Origin: Woeseiaceae bacterium | Lineage (GTDB): Bacteria > Pseudomonadota > Gammaproteobacteria > Steroidobacterales > Woeseiaceae | Direction of reading: 5' to 3' | DNA length: 44,177 nucleotides | Assembly (NCBI GenBank): GCA_029246105.1 | Contig: JAQWOA010000042.1 | Span: forward strand, 1 to 44,177 | Shown here: piece after piece, positions 1 through 9,350 of the stretch | Numbering within the stretch: the stretch's first letter is position 1 | Layout: the number at the start of each line of letters is the position of its first letter | The notes under the pieces: model-generated | What the model saw: only the letters and a program-made list of their open reading frames with translations | What the model was told of the DNA's origin: nothing | Databases searched by the model: none | Translations under genes and position numbers: made by a program

Positions 1-183
1 ATTTTTATTGAATTGATAAACAATAATCAGCTTGATGAATTTATAACAAAGACACTTATTCCTTACGGTAAATTCTTTGTGGAGCAGACAGGATGGCCCC
101 CCGATCATATCTCAAGATACAATTTCAGAACAATTGAGGGGTTTGAAAAAATATGTATAAGAGAAAAGCAGAATTACAAATAA
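1..183 (+). CDS. C-terminal fragment of an unrecognised protein (5' end outside window)
   Basis: An open frame runs from the first base to a TAA at 181-183 and would encode the last 60 residues of a longer protein. The frame has no stop, uses AT-rich codons (AGA, ATA) and holds aromatic-rich text such as GKFFVEQTGWPP, so it is probably a real gene tail rather than a chance frame. I recognise no domain in it. It converges on the beta-lactamase-family gene with only one base between the two stop codons. Both genes look more AT-rich than guaA next door, which hints at a small accessory segment at this edge. Confidence 0.5.
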   Translation: MFIELINNNQLDEFITKTLIPYGKFFVEQTGWPPDHISRYNFRTIEGFEKICIREKQNYK

Positions 184-184
184 A

Positions 185-1393
185 CTAAGTCTCATCTGCC
201 TCAAGAGTGGCTAAGGTATCTACAATTTCGATATATTGCTCGTAAAATTCCTTTGATTCTCCTTCTTCGAGGGTAACTGGAGTTTGAACATTCCCTCCGG
301 AAAACTTAATTAAACCAATGTTATTGAAAAACCTCGCTACACCAACTGCAGCATCAACACTACCTAAGAATTTTAAAAATCTTAGTGGGCCAAAGTTTTG
401 CACTTCCCCACTTGTTGGATAGTATTTGGTGATACGTGTAAAAATAATATCTCTCTCTTTATCTATAAAAACAAACTGTCCAAACTTTCCGCTAGTGTTG
501 TATATTTTTGCTTGATCATCATATTTTGAAACCCACCATTGTAAGCTGTAGCCTCTGGTATCGCTGTGAATCCAGCCCATGCTAGGTGTGCTGCCCCAAT
601 ATAGTTTTAACGATTCATCAACATAATCTTTAGAAATAATTTTCTCTCCATTCCAATTGCCGTCTCTTGAAAACAGCAATCCAAATCTTGAATAATCTCT
701 TGCAGACATATCTAAGCAACAATAAGTTAACGTATTCCCAGCACTGTCTTCCCAAGCAATATAATCATCTAAACCAATCTTGCTAAATATTCTTTCATCT
801 ATGAGTGTTTTTGCTGTTTTACCAGTCGCATTTCTTAGAATTTCAGCCATCAACATCGAGTTCACATTGTTGTATTCAAATTTTGCACCTGGTTCGCTTT
901 CTACATCAACCTTAAGAGCGTATTCCATGTGATCATCTTCAAAAAACATCTTTTCATGTTCATGGCTTGGAAACTCAAGACCACTTGTCATATTAAGAAT
1001 CTGCCTAATGGTGATATCTTTCTTTTCTGATGTATCGTATTCCTTCACATATTTACTTACCGGGTCATCTAAGCTATTGATTTCGCCTCTATCAAGTGAA
1101 ATACCAATTAAAGCTGCGTAAAAACTTTTTGCTGTTGACCATGATGTGCCATATGAGTTTTGATCAAAACCATCTGCATATTGCTCTTTAACTATGTATC
1201 CATCTTTAATTAGAACAGCACCCATGGTTGCTTGATCACTAAAAGTTAACTCGAAAAGCTTATCAAGCTGCTCTTCATTTAGATTTAACTCTTGTGCTGT
1301 TCGTGCTTCCCATGTGTTGCCTGGAAAATAAGCTTCAGCTGATGCTTCAGCTATGGTGAAGCTTGATATTAAGAGCGTTATAAGTAGACGCAT
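185..1393 (-). CDS. Exported serine hydrolase of the beta-lactamase (class C / penicillin-binding) fold
   Basis: The protein has 402 residues. It begins with a signal peptide (about residues 1-20, ending near AEASAEA), so it should act in the periplasm or outside the cell. The nucleophile motif SxxK is S86-T-A-K89 (in GTSWSTAKS) and the second motif YxN is Y174-N-N176. A late SGKFGQ stretch could serve as the third, KTG-like motif. The family includes class C beta-lactamases, D,D-peptidases and esterases, and sequence alone does not separate them; the 6-aminohexanoate-dimer hydrolase/esterase type is as likely as antibiotic resistance. A strong ribosome site (AGGGGGTGG) precedes the ATG. It lies downstream of guaA on the same strand, separated by 45 bases that contain an AT-rich inverted repeat. 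Confidence 0.85.
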   Translation of the reverse strand: MRLLITLLISSFTIAEASAEAYFPGNTWEARTAQELNLNEEQLDKLFELTFSDQATMGAVLIKDGYIVKEQYADGFDQNSYGTSWSTAKSFYAALIGISLDRGEINSLDDPVSKYVKEYDTSEKKDITIRQILNMTSGLEFPSHEHEKMFFEDDHMEYALKVDVESEPGAKFEYNNVNSMLMAEILRNATGKTAKTLIDERIFSKIGLDDYIAWEDSAGNTLTYCCLDMSARDYSRFGLLFSRDGNWNGEKIISKDYVDESLKLYWGSTPSMGWIHSDTRGYSLQWWVSKYDDQAKIYNTSGKFGQFVFIDKERDIIFTRITKYYPTSGEVQNFGPLRFLKFLGSVDAAVGVARFFNNIGLIKFSGGNVQTPVTLEEGESKEFYEQYIEIVDTLATLEADET

Positions 1394-1410
1394 TTCACCA
1401 CCCCCTCATT

Positions 1411-1428
1411 ATCAATTAAATAATTGAT
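1411..1428. repeat. Perfect 8-bp inverted repeat with 2-bp spacer between guaA and the hydrolase gene
   Basis: The sequence ATCAATTA-AA-TAATTGAT reads the same on both strands apart from the central pair. It sits 18 bases upstream of the hydrolase start and 10 bases after the guaA stop. It could be an operator for a dimeric regulator or a weak AT-only hairpin. No GC-rich stem or long T run supports a strong terminator. Confidence 0.45.
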
Positions 1429-1438
1429 TTTATTCACT

Positions 1439-3001
1439 TTATTCCCACTCAATAGTTGCTGGCGGCTTACCGCTAATATCGTAGGTAACTCTTGAAATGC
1501 CATCGATCTCATTAATAATCCTAAGTGAAACATGCTCAAGAAACTCATATGGCAATCGGGCCCAGCGCGCGGTCATAAAATCGACAGTTTCAACGGCACG
1601 TAAAGCAACAACATAATCGTACTTTCGGCCATCACCCATCACGCCAACTGATTTGACCGGCAAAAAAACTGCAAACGCCTGACTGGTTTTGCTATACAAA
1701 TCATTCTTATGTAGCTCTTCAATAAAAATATCGTCAGCCAACTGAAGTAATACTGCAAATTCTCGCTTAACCTCCCCCAGTATACGCACTCCTAATCCGG
1801 GTCCTGGAAATGGATGGCGATAAACCATCTTTTCCGGCAGGCCAAGCTCTATGCCAATTTTACGAACTTCGTCTTTAAATAACTCACGCAAAGGCTCGAT
1901 GAGCGACATTCGCATATGTTCTGGAAGCCCACCGACATTGTGATGAGACTTGATAACGTGCGCTTTACCTGTCTTTGTGCCAGCAGACTCGATAACATCC
2001 GGATATATAGTGCCTTGCGCCAACCACTGAATATCATCCAGCTTATTGGCCTCTTCGTCGAATACTTCAATAAATTGTGCACCGATAATTTTGCGTTTTT
2101 GCTCAGGATCCGAGACACCTTCCAATGCACTAAAAAATCTATCGGCTGCATTTACTCGAATAACGTTGAGCTTCATGTGCTCAGAAAAAGTCTCCATGAC
2201 TTGATCACCTTCATTATGGCGCATAAGTCCATGGTCAACGAATACGCAAACAAGCTGGTCGCCAATCGCTTCATGCAATAAGGCCGCTACTACCGAAGAA
2301 TCAACGCCACCGGATAATCCAAGCAAAACTTTTTCATTGCCAACTTTTTCACGAACCGTGTCTATTGCATCAGAAACAATGTTACTGGCTGTCCAATCGC
2401 CTGGACAGCCACAAATATCTCGAACAAAGCGACGGAGTATTTCTTTACCCTGCAGTGTATGAGTAACTTCGGGATGAAACTGAACACCATAAAAGTGCCG
2501 TACGGTATCCTCCATCGCTGCGAGTGGTGAATTTGAACTACTAGCAGTCGCCTTAAATCCCGGCGGTATCTCAGCAACACGGTCGCCATGGCTCATCCAG
2601 ACTTTCAGAAGTGATTCTTCTTCATCATATAAACCCGCTAGAAGGGTTGAATGATTTGTAATGATTTCAGCATAGCCAAATTCGCGGTGCGATGACGTCT
2701 CCACTTTACCGCCAAGCTCAGCTGCCATGGTCTGCATACCATAACAAATGCCCAGAACTGGAATACCTAATTCAAATACAAAATTTGAGACACGTGGTCC
2801 ATCTTCGAAATGAACAGACTCAGGACTGCCAGACAAAATCACGCCATTCGGTTTGAATGCGCTGATATCCTCATCCAATATATCCCAAGGGTGGACCTCT
2901 GAATATACGCCTTGCTCTCGAACGCGACGGGCTATTAATTGCGTGTACTGACTGCCGAAATCAAGAATCAGCAGTCGGTGGGCATGAATATCAGGGAGCA
3001 T
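1439..3001 (-). CDS. guaA: GMP synthase (glutamine-hydrolysing)
   Basis: GuaA converts XMP to GMP with ATP and glutamine in the cytoplasm. The protein has 520 residues, close to the usual 525. The N-terminal class I glutamine amidotransferase domain carries C86 in GICYGMQ and the His-Glu pair in QFHPEVTHT. The ATP-pyrophosphatase domain has the P-loop LSGGVDSS, and the C-terminal dimerisation domain ends in PPATIEWE. A longer frame reaches 3061, but the start at 3001 ([16 protein letters not shown]) matches the family, and the extra 20 residues would lie inside guaB. The ATG follows the guaB stop by 4 bases with an AGTAGG ribosome site, so guaB and guaA form one operon. Confidence 0.97.
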   Translation of the reverse strand: MLPDIHAHRLLILDFGSQYTQLIARRVREQGVYSEVHPWDILDEDISAFKPNGVILSGSPESVHFEDGPRVSNFVFELGIPVLGICYGMQTMAAELGGKVETSSHREFGYAEIITNHSTLLAGLYDEEESLLKVWMSHGDRVAEIPPGFKATASSSNSPLAAMEDTVRHFYGVQFHPEVTHTLQGKEILRRFVRDICGCPGDWTASNIVSDAIDTVREKVGNEKVLLGLSGGVDSSVVAALLHEAIGDQLVCVFVDHGLMRHNEGDQVMETFSEHMKLNVIRVNAADRFFSALEGVSDPEQKRKIIGAQFIEVFDEEANKLDDIQWLAQGTIYPDVIESAGTKTGKAHVIKSHHNVGGLPEHMRMSLIEPLRELFKDEVRKIGIELGLPEKMVYRHPFPGPGLGVRILGEVKREFAVLLQLADDIFIEELHKNDLYSKTSQAFAVFLPVKSVGVMGDGRKYDYVVALRAVETVDFMTARWARLPYEFLEHVSLRIINEIDGISRVTYDISGKPPATIEWE

Positions 3002-3005
3002 GAAC

Positions 3006-4475
3006 CTACTTATTAGTGCCGTAATTAGGAGCTTCTTTAGTGATGGATACATCGTGAACATGACTCTCAGCTATACCGGCGCCCGTAATCTTCACGAACT
3101 TCGGTTTAGTACGCATTTCATCGATATTGGCACTTCCCGTGTACCCCATCGCTGCGCGAATGCCACCGATAAGCTGATGCACAATCGCTGTGAACGCGCC
3201 TTTATAAGGAACGCGCCCTTCAATACCCTCGGGAACCAGCTTTTCAAGCTCTTCGGTTGCATCTTGAAAATAACGATCCGATGAGCCATGTGATCTACTC
3301 ATTGCACCAACTGATCCCATGCCGCGATATGCCTTATAAGAACGGCCTTGATAAAGCTCGACTTCGCCTGGCGATTCTTCAGTGCCGGCAAACATGCCAC
3401 CGATCATTACAGAATGTGCTCCTGCGACCAATGCTTTTGCGATATCGCCTGAGTATCGCATGCCGCCGTCAGCAATTAACGGTACGCCGGATTTCTTGAG
3501 AGCCTTAGTAACTTCTGCAACTGCCGAAATCTGCGGTACACCGACACCCGCAATAACACGTGTCGTACAAATAGAGCCTGGTCCAATGCCAACTTTTACA
3601 CCGTCTGCACCTGCGCTGACTAAAGCAAGTGCCGCTTCAGCCGTAACAACGTTGACGCCAATAATCTGCAAATTAGGGTGTGCCGATTTCACTCGAGTAA
3701 TTCGATCCAGTACACCTTTCGAATGGCCATGTGACGTATCAACCACAATCAAATCAACACCAGCCTCGACCAATGCATCAACACGATCATCAGTGTCTTG
3801 CGCGGTTCCAACTGCAGCGCCAACTCGCAATGCACCGCTATCATCTTTGCAGGCCATCGGAAAATCTTTAGCTTTCTGAAAATCCTTCGCCGTGATCATG
3901 CCGCGCAATTCGAAATTATTGTCTACGACTAGAACTTTCTCGATGCGATGTTGATGCAGTAATGACAATACTTCCTCGTCATCCGCACCTTCCTTGACTG
4001 TCACGAGACGCTCTTTTGGTGTCATGACTGCTGATACTGGAGCATCTAACTTTGTTTCAAATCGTAGGTCACGGTTTGTCACAATGCCGACAGTCTGCTT
4101 ACCATCCACGACTGGAACGCCAGAAATACCCATTGAGTGAGTCAACTCAATTACTTCGTGAATTGTCATATTTGGTGAAACTGTAATCGGTTTTCTCACC
4201 ATCCCAGATTCGAATTTCTTAACCTTTAACACTTGATTGGCATGGTTCTCGATAGACATATTTTTATGAATAATGCCAATGCCACCCTCTTGCGCGAGCG
4301 CAATCGCGAGTCTTGATTCTGTGACCGTGTCCATTGCTGCTGATAAAAGTGGGATATTCAAACGAATTTCGTGCGTTAATGATGTACTTAGATCTACCTC
4401 GCCAGGCAATACCTCGGAATACCCGGGTTGCAGGAGGACATCGTCGAATGTGAGGGCTTCGAGGGCTATTCGCAT
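3006..4475 (-). CDS. guaB: IMP dehydrogenase
   Basis: GuaB oxidises IMP to XMP with NAD, the first committed step of GMP synthesis. The protein has 489 residues, the normal length. The TIM-barrel begins with ALTFDDVLL. Two CBS modules lie at about residues 95-150 and 153-208. The catalytic loop [13 protein letters not shown] has C303, followed by the phosphate-binding and flap region ([13 protein letters not shown]). It is the first gene of guaB-guaA and is divergent from xseA, the same arrangement as in E. coli and Pseudomonas. A sigma70-like promoter lies just upstream. Confidence 0.98.
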   Translation of the reverse strand: MRIALEALTFDDVLLQPGYSEVLPGEVDLSTSLTHEIRLNIPLLSAAMDTVTESRLAIALAQEGGIGIIHKNMSIENHANQVLKVKKFESGMVRKPITVSPNMTIHEVIELTHSMGISGVPVVDGKQTVGIVTNRDLRFETKLDAPVSAVMTPKERLVTVKEGADDEEVLSLLHQHRIEKVLVVDNNFELRGMITAKDFQKAKDFPMACKDDSGALRVGAAVGTAQDTDDRVDALVEAGVDLIVVDTSHGHSKGVLDRITRVKSAHPNLQIIGVNVVTAEAALALVSAGADGVKVGIGPGSICTTRVIAGVGVPQISAVAEVTKALKKSGVPLIADGGMRYSGDIAKALVAGAHSVMIGGMFAGTEESPGEVELYQGRSYKAYRGMGSVGAMSRSHGSSDRYFQDATEELEKLVPEGIEGRVPYKGAFTAIVHQLIGGIRAAMGYTGSANIDEMRTKPKFVKITGAGIAESHVHDVSITKEAPNYGTNK

Positions 4476-4513
4476 GAAATTTACGTCTTAGGTTTTGTGA
4501 TAATAATCAACTG

Positions 4514-4542
4514 ATTGTACTCGGGTCAGATTTGCGGGTAAA
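4514..4542 (-). promoter_or_regulatory. Putative sigma70 promoter of guaBA
   Basis: Reading the minus strand, a -35 box TTTACC (4537-4542) and a -10 box TACAAT (4514-4519) are separated by 17 bases. The predicted start site falls near 4507, giving a leader of about 30 bases before the guaB ATG. It abuts a candidate xseA promoter on the other strand. Confidence 0.45.
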
Positions 4543-4559
4543 CGGCAGACGGTTAGATA
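4531..4559 (+). promoter_or_regulatory. Putative promoter of xseA
   Basis: The -35-like TTTGCG (4531-4536) and -10-like TAGATA (4554-4559) are 17 bases apart. A second -10-like TATACT overlaps at 4558-4563. Either would start transcription within a few bases of the xseA ATG at 4570, so the mRNA would have almost no leader. Confidence 0.35.
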
Positions 4560-4569
4560 TACTATAAAG

Positions 4570-5925
4570 ATGCAACCAAATACCCCTATAACCGCCGCAA
4601 TTTCCGTCAGTCAACTCAATCGACGCGTCAAGACACTGATTGAGCAAGGAATGACCCGACTTTGGGTGGAAGGCGAAATATCTAACCTTTCTCGTCCCGC
4701 ATCTGGTCACATGTATCTGAGTTTGAAGGATAATTCTGCACAAGTCAGCGCTGCATGGTTCCGCTCTCGCCAGCGTAAATCTACAATTAATTTCAAAAAC
4801 GGTGACCGCGTTTTAGCTTTCGGTCGTGTCAGCCTGTATGAGCCCCGCGGCAATTATCAACTAATTATCGAAGAGCTAGAGCCTGCCGGCGAGGGTATCC
4901 TAAAGCGCCGTTTCGACGAGCTTAAACTTAAATTAGCTAACGAGGGCTTATTTGATGAGGACCGCAAGCAAGCTTTACCAGAGTTGCCAACGCGCATTGG
5001 AATTATCACATCACCGAGCGGCGCGGCGATCCGTGATGTACTGAGTATCTTAGGGCGTCGCTTTCCTGCGGTACCGGTCGTTATATATCCAGCCACTGTG
5101 CAAGGGGACGCTGCACCAAACGAATTATTAAACGCGTTGTCTACGGCTATTCATCGAAATGAATGCGATGTACTAATTTTGTGTCGTGGTGGTGGGTCCA
5201 TTGAAGATCTTTGGGCATTCAATAACGAGACACTAGCTCGTGCTATATCAGACTGCACTCTTCCCATTATAAGTGCCATAGGGCATGAAACTGATTTCAC
5301 AATTGCCGACTTTGTAGCTGATATAAGAGCGCCAACACCATCGGGTGCTGCAGAGATCATCGTACCAAATCAAGATGACTGGCTACGACAGATCTCCAAT
5401 ATCACAACACGCATTACGAGAATTGGGCAGCGTGCGCTAGATAATAAAACGCAAGAACTTGATTGGTTAAGCCGACGATTAGTTGTCAACAGCCCAGCCG
5501 CAAAACTACAACAACAGCGTCAGAGTCTTCGTGAGCAATGCGGTCGGCTTAACTCCGCTATAAGACAGCAGCTACTGGAGCAAAAAAATGAGTTGCAAAG
5601 TGTTGGCAGCGAGTTGATAACTCTATCGCCCGCATTATCTGTTCAACAATCAATTGCAAATCTTCAACAGCTTCGACAGCGCCTCGCTACGTCAATAAAG
5701 CATTCGATGTCCGATACTGGTCATAAAATCGCTCTTCTTGGAAGATCATTGAATTCTGTCAGCCCCATCGCAACGCTTGATCGGGGCTACGCTATTGTGA
5801 AAGATAATAACTCCGGCAAAGTAATTTTAAGCTCCTCAGAAGTAAAAGCTGGAGAAGATATTCGAGCACGCTTATCCCAAGGAGAACTCATTGCAACCAT
5901 TAAGAAGGTAATTAGTAATGATTAG
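4570..5925 (+). CDS. xseA: Exodeoxyribonuclease VII large subunit
   Basis: XseA is the catalytic subunit of exonuclease VII, which degrades single-stranded DNA with the small subunit XseB. The protein has 451 residues, near the usual 456. The N-terminal OB fold is clear (SVSQLNRRV, LWVEGEISNLSRPASGHMYL). The catalytic middle domain contains GIITSPSGAAIRD, CRGGGSIEDLWAFN and SAIGHETDFTIADFVAD, followed by a long helical coiled-coil region and a C-terminal segment around LDRGYAIV. The start aligns with E. coli XseA but has no clear ribosome site. xseB is not in the window. Its end overlaps the next gene by 8 bases. Confidence 0.96.
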   Translation: MQPNTPITAAISVSQLNRRVKTLIEQGMTRLWVEGEISNLSRPASGHMYLSLKDNSAQVSAAWFRSRQRKSTINFKNGDRVLAFGRVSLYEPRGNYQLIIEELEPAGEGILKRRFDELKLKLANEGLFDEDRKQALPELPTRIGIITSPSGAAIRDVLSILGRRFPAVPVVIYPATVQGDAAPNELLNALSTAIHRNECDVLILCRGGGSIEDLWAFNNETLARAISDCTLPIISAIGHETDFTIADFVADIRAPTPSGAAEIIVPNQDDWLRQISNITTRITRIGQRALDNKTQELDWLSRRLVVNSPAAKLQQQRQSLREQCGRLNSAIRQQLLEQKNELQSVGSELITLSPALSVQQSIANLQQLRQRLATSIKHSMSDTGHKIALLGRSLNSVSPIATLDRGYAIVKDNNSGKVILSSSEVKAGEDIRARLSQGELIATIKKVISND

Positions 5926-6715
5926 TCGATTTGCGCTTTGTTTAATATTGCTTGGCTTAATTGAGCCCACAATGGCCATTGAAGAATCGCTACGGCCTGG
6001 CGGGGTTGCCATCATTAAAATCGACTCTACTAATGCTTCTCGACCTATGGCGCAATATAAAGGTAAGCCTGTGATGGTTATCCTCCGCGACGAGCATTGG
6101 TATGCAATCGTCGGAATCCCCCTAAACGCAACTCCTGGCAAAATAAAAATCGTTGTAGATGGTATCGATAAAACGATTTTGATTCGCAGCCATGCCTATC
6201 GCGAACAGAGGTTGACGATCAAGAATAAGTCTCAGGTCAACCCAGACCAGGAACAGTTAAATCGAATTTTTAGTGAGCGTAAGATTATTAATGCTGCCCT
6301 GAATAATTTTCGCAAAATTACACTGAATAGCGTTTCATTGAAAAAACCAGTTGCTGGCCCGCATAGCTCTAGTTTTGGCTCGCGGCGTTTTTTCAATGAT
6401 CAGCCTCGCGCACCACACTCTGGCATGGATATTTCTGCTGACACAGGCACCCCTATAATCGCTCCTCGAGATGGTATTGTGACTGCTACTGGAAATTATT
6501 TCTTCAACGGCAATACAGTTATTATCGATCATGGGCAGGGACTGATAACTATGTACTGCCATTTAAGTGCGTTAAATGTTGAAGTAGATGACCAGCTTTT
6601 TACAGGTGATGTGATTGGCGCTGTCGGAGCCACTGGCCGTGTTACTGGTCCACATCTGCATTTTGGGACGTATTTAAATGGGACGGCAGTTGACCCTGAA
6701 ATTTTTATTGATTGA
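5918..6715 (+). CDS. Exported M23 (LytM-type) zinc metallopeptidase
   Basis: The protein has 265 residues with a signal peptide at about 1-20 (ends TMA), so it acts in the periplasm. The first half resembles the beta-rich N-terminal region found ahead of many M23 domains. The M23 domain (about 145-265) keeps the zinc and catalytic residues H167 and D171 (HSGMD), H215 (CHLS) and H246/H248 (GPHLHFG), so it should be an active peptidoglycan-crosslink endopeptidase rather than a degenerate activator such as NlpD or EnvC. It overlaps xseA by 8 bases and is probably translated from the same message. I cannot assign a more specific gene name. Confidence 0.9.
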   Translation: MISRFALCLILLGLIEPTMAIEESLRPGGVAIIKIDSTNASRPMAQYKGKPVMVILRDEHWYAIVGIPLNATPGKIKIVVDGIDKTILIRSHAYREQRLTIKNKSQVNPDQEQLNRIFSERKIINAALNNFRKITLNSVSLKKPVAGPHSSSFGSRRFFNDQPRAPHSGMDISADTGTPIIAPRDGIVTATGNYFFNGNTVIIDHGQGLITMYCHLSALNVEVDDQLFTGDVIGAVGATGRVTGPHLHFGTYLNGTAVDPEIFID

Positions 6716-6767
6716 TGATTTGTTATCTATCTGTATTTCTAAATCACCATCTTGAGCCGCTACTAAA

Positions 6768-7868
6768 TTAGTCGCAAGACTCAAAGAATTTGTCAATCAC
6801 TGGGCAAAACGCATCCATATCCACCAAGAATGAATCATGACCACGGATGCAGTCCAGTTCGACTAACCGAGTGTCGCTACAAACGCTCGAAATACCCTCT
6901 TTGAGCTCTCGTTGCTGTTCAATAGGAAATAATATATCGGTCCTGACACCGATGACCAGCGCCTTTTTTAATTGGAGCTGCTTAAATCCTTCCGCCAGAG
7001 AACCGCCATACTCGGCAAGATCAAACAGGTCTGATGCATACGATAAATAGAGATAGCAATTTGGATCGAAAACATCGCTGAATGTATTTGCATGAGCTTC
7101 GAGGTAGGACTCAATCGAAAATTCCGCAAAAAATTGATCCTCAATTCGAGCATGATCTGTCAATCGTTCGCGTCCAAATCTTTGCGTCCACTCTTCTGTT
7201 GAACGATAAGTAATCATTCCAAGCTTTCGTGCTAATCGTTGCCCAGTAATTGGCGGATCACCCAGATCATAGTTACCCTTTTGCCATTTTGTATCTGACC
7301 GAATCATTTCACGTTGCAAAGAACGAACCGCGATCGAGAATGGTAATGCCCGCGCTGCAGACGAAATAGAAATAAAACGATTCACAGCATTAGGATGACG
7401 TACACAGTAGACAAGGCCACTCATGCCGCCCATTGAGCATCCAATAACAGTATGTAAACATTTAATACCCAAATGCTGAACGATCATATAAGACGCCTCA
7501 GCGACATCCTCTAGTGTCAGCACGGGAAAAGTCAGCCGATAACGTTCACCTGTTTCTGGATTAATAGACGCGGGTCCCGTAGAACCGAAACAACTACCCA
7601 ATGAGTTGACGGAGATGATGAAATATTTATCAGTATCAATTGGTAACCCTGAACCGATCATGTTTTCCCACCACCCAGGAGACTTATCGTCCTTCGAAGA
7701 TGCTGCATGTGCCGAAGGCGATAAACCACTGAAAATCAATATAGCGTTATCTTTAGCTGTATTTAATTCGCCCCACGTCTCATAGACCAAAGTGGGTGAC
7801 TTCAGATGGCCAGCACGATGCATACGAAAATTTCCGTCAAACGTGTACGATTTTAGAGCTGTGGTCAT
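6768..7868 (-). CDS. metX: MetX-family O-acyltransferase (homoserine or serine acyltransferase)
   Basis: This alpha/beta hydrolase-fold enzyme has 366 residues and the triad S145 (GCSMGG), D311 (RTDILFP) and H344 (GHDSFLVD). The family transfers an acetyl or succinyl group from CoA to homoserine for methionine synthesis. Several stretches (LSPSAHAAS, PGWWE, VNSLGSCFGSTGPASINP, LPFSIAVRSLQRE, FDPNCYLYLS) remind me more of the branch from Xanthomonas shown to be L-serine O-succinyltransferase, a cysteine-pathway enzyme, than of classic MetX. The substrate is therefore uncertain. Its ATG overlaps the der stop by 4 bases, so it is translationally coupled to der. No metW lies beside it. Confidence 0.85.
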   Translation of the reverse strand: MTTALKSYTFDGNFRMHRAGHLKSPTLVYETWGELNTAKDNAILIFSGLSPSAHAASSKDDKSPGWWENMIGSGLPIDTDKYFIISVNSLGSCFGSTGPASINPETGERYRLTFPVLTLEDVAEASYMIVQHLGIKCLHTVIGCSMGGMSGLVYCVRHPNAVNRFISISSAARALPFSIAVRSLQREMIRSDTKWQKGNYDLGDPPITGQRLARKLGMITYRSTEEWTQRFGRERLTDHARIEDQFFAEFSIESYLEAHANTFSDVFDPNCYLYLSYASDLFDLAEYGGSLAEGFKQLQLKKALVIGVRTDILFPIEQQRELKEGISSVCSDTRLVELDCIRGHDSFLVDMDAFCPVIDKFFESCD

Positions 7869-9325
7869 TTCTTATCCCTTTTTATCAGACGCTTGCGCTT
7901 GCGCTCCTGTCGGGGTGTCAACGTATTGCGACGCCCCGCATAAGGGTTCTTACCCTTCTTGAATGACAATCGCACTGGCGTACCTGTGAGTTTAAACACT
8001 TTTCTGAATCGATTGATCAGATACCGCCGATAAGAATCTGGAAGACGCTCAGTCTGATTACCATGAATAACGATCACTGGGGGGTTTCTTCCGCCTTGGT
8101 GGGCATAACGAAGCTTAACTCGACGGCCACGAACCAATGGAGTTGGATGCGCCATAATGGCACTTTTCAATTCTCGTGTGAGTTCAGTTGTAGACATACC
8201 GCGCATTGCCGCTGCATAAGCGCGCTCGACAGCCGGTAAAAGGTCGCCAACTGCGGTTCCGTATAGCGCCGATATTGTTATTCGCTCTGCAAAATCCAGA
8301 AATGGCAGGCGCCGCTCAAGATCATCGCGTACTTTTTTTCGGGCTTCAGATTGAAGTCCGTCCCATTTATTCATAACAACAATGAGTGCGCGACCACGCT
8401 CCATCACAAGACCGAGCAAACTAACGTCTTGCTCAGTAACACCCACATGAGCATCCAATACTGAAATAACAACCTCAGCTCGTTCGATTGCCTGGAGTGC
8501 TTTTATGATGCTAAATTTCTCAATTGCCTCATGCACACGAGCTTTACGGCGAATACCCGCAGTGTCGATCAAGATATACTTTCGATTGTTACGTTCAAAC
8601 GGCACAGAAACGCTATCACGCGTAGTTCCAGGCTTATCAAAAACAACTAACCGGTCTTCGCCCAGCAATCGATTGATAAGCGTTGACTTGCCGACATTTG
8701 GCCGTCCAATTACAGCGATCTTTAGATTGCGATCCTCATCACCTTTCTCATGTAAATTCTCGATGCCCTCATTATCTAGTTCGTCAATTAACTCTTGGTC
8801 CCATTTTTCATCAACAACTTCCAGTTCTTCTTTGAGGGTGAAAGAGCTCAGAATGTCATCCATGAGCGCACCAATGCGATCACCGTGAGCAGCTGACACT
8901 GCAATAGGATTACCCAGACCGAGCGCATGAAATTCACTATTAGCAATAGCAGAATCAAGGCCTTCCGCTTTGTTAACGGCTAACCATGTTTTTTTTGCAT
9001 GCCTGCGAGCAAGGTCAGCAACATGCTGATCTGCGGCAGTGAGGCCACTCCGCCCATCGACCATAATGATTGCGGCATCAGCTTCCTGAAGAGCAATAAT
9101 GGTCTGTTCAACCATCGCCTCTTCGATACCCTCCTCACCACCTGCGACACCGCCGGTATCAATAACAAGATAAGGAATAGGACCCAGTTTTCCAAAACCA
9201 TAGTTCCGATCACGAGTTAGGCCTGGATAATCGGCAACAAGCGCTTCACGAGAACGCGTTAATTTATTAAATAACGTCGATTTGCCAACATTAGGTCGGC
9301 CAATAAGAGCAATGACAGGAAGCAT
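7865..9325 (-). CDS. der: Ribosome-assembly GTPase Der (EngA)
   Basis: Der is a double-domain GTPase needed for 50S ribosome assembly. The protein has 486 residues (E. coli 490). Two complete G domains are visible, each with the P-loop GRPNVGKST: the first near residue 8, the second near residue 207. DTGG and DTAG switch II motifs and NKxxG/NKWD base-recognition motifs are present. A KH-like domain and a basic tail (RQERKRKRLIKRDKK) follow. It lies 25 bases after bamB, as in many gammaproteobacteria. Confidence 0.98.
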   Translation of the reverse strand: MLPVIALIGRPNVGKSTLFNKLTRSREALVADYPGLTRDRNYGFGKLGPIPYLVIDTGGVAGGEEGIEEAMVEQTIIALQEADAAIIMVDGRSGLTAADQHVADLARRHAKKTWLAVNKAEGLDSAIANSEFHALGLGNPIAVSAAHGDRIGALMDDILSSFTLKEELEVVDEKWDQELIDELDNEGIENLHEKGDEDRNLKIAVIGRPNVGKSTLINRLLGEDRLVVFDKPGTTRDSVSVPFERNNRKYILIDTAGIRRKARVHEAIEKFSIIKALQAIERAEVVISVLDAHVGVTEQDVSLLGLVMERGRALIVVMNKWDGLQSEARKKVRDDLERRLPFLDFAERITISALYGTAVGDLLPAVERAYAAAMRGMSTTELTRELKSAIMAHPTPLVRGRRVKLRYAHQGGRNPPVIVIHGNQTERLPDSYRRYLINRFRKVFKLTGTPVRLSFKKGKNPYAGRRNTLTPRQERKRKRLIKRDKK

Positions 9326-9350
9326 AATTAGACACCGTCAATGAAGCCGA

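Noticed and set aside
185-1393. Calling the left-edge hydrolase an antibiotic-resistance beta-lactamase
   Set aside because: The SxxK and YxN motifs are shared by esterases and D,D-peptidases, and the third motif is not a clear KTG.
3002-3061. An N-terminal extension of guaA by 20 residues
   Set aside because: It lies inside the guaB end, is unlike GuaA N-termini, and the ATG at 3001 has a ribosome site.
3382-3879. A 165-residue open frame on the plus strand opposite guaB
   Set aside because: It lies wholly antisense to the well-supported guaB gene, has Ala/Thr/Pro-rich low-complexity text typical of a shadow frame, and matches no family.
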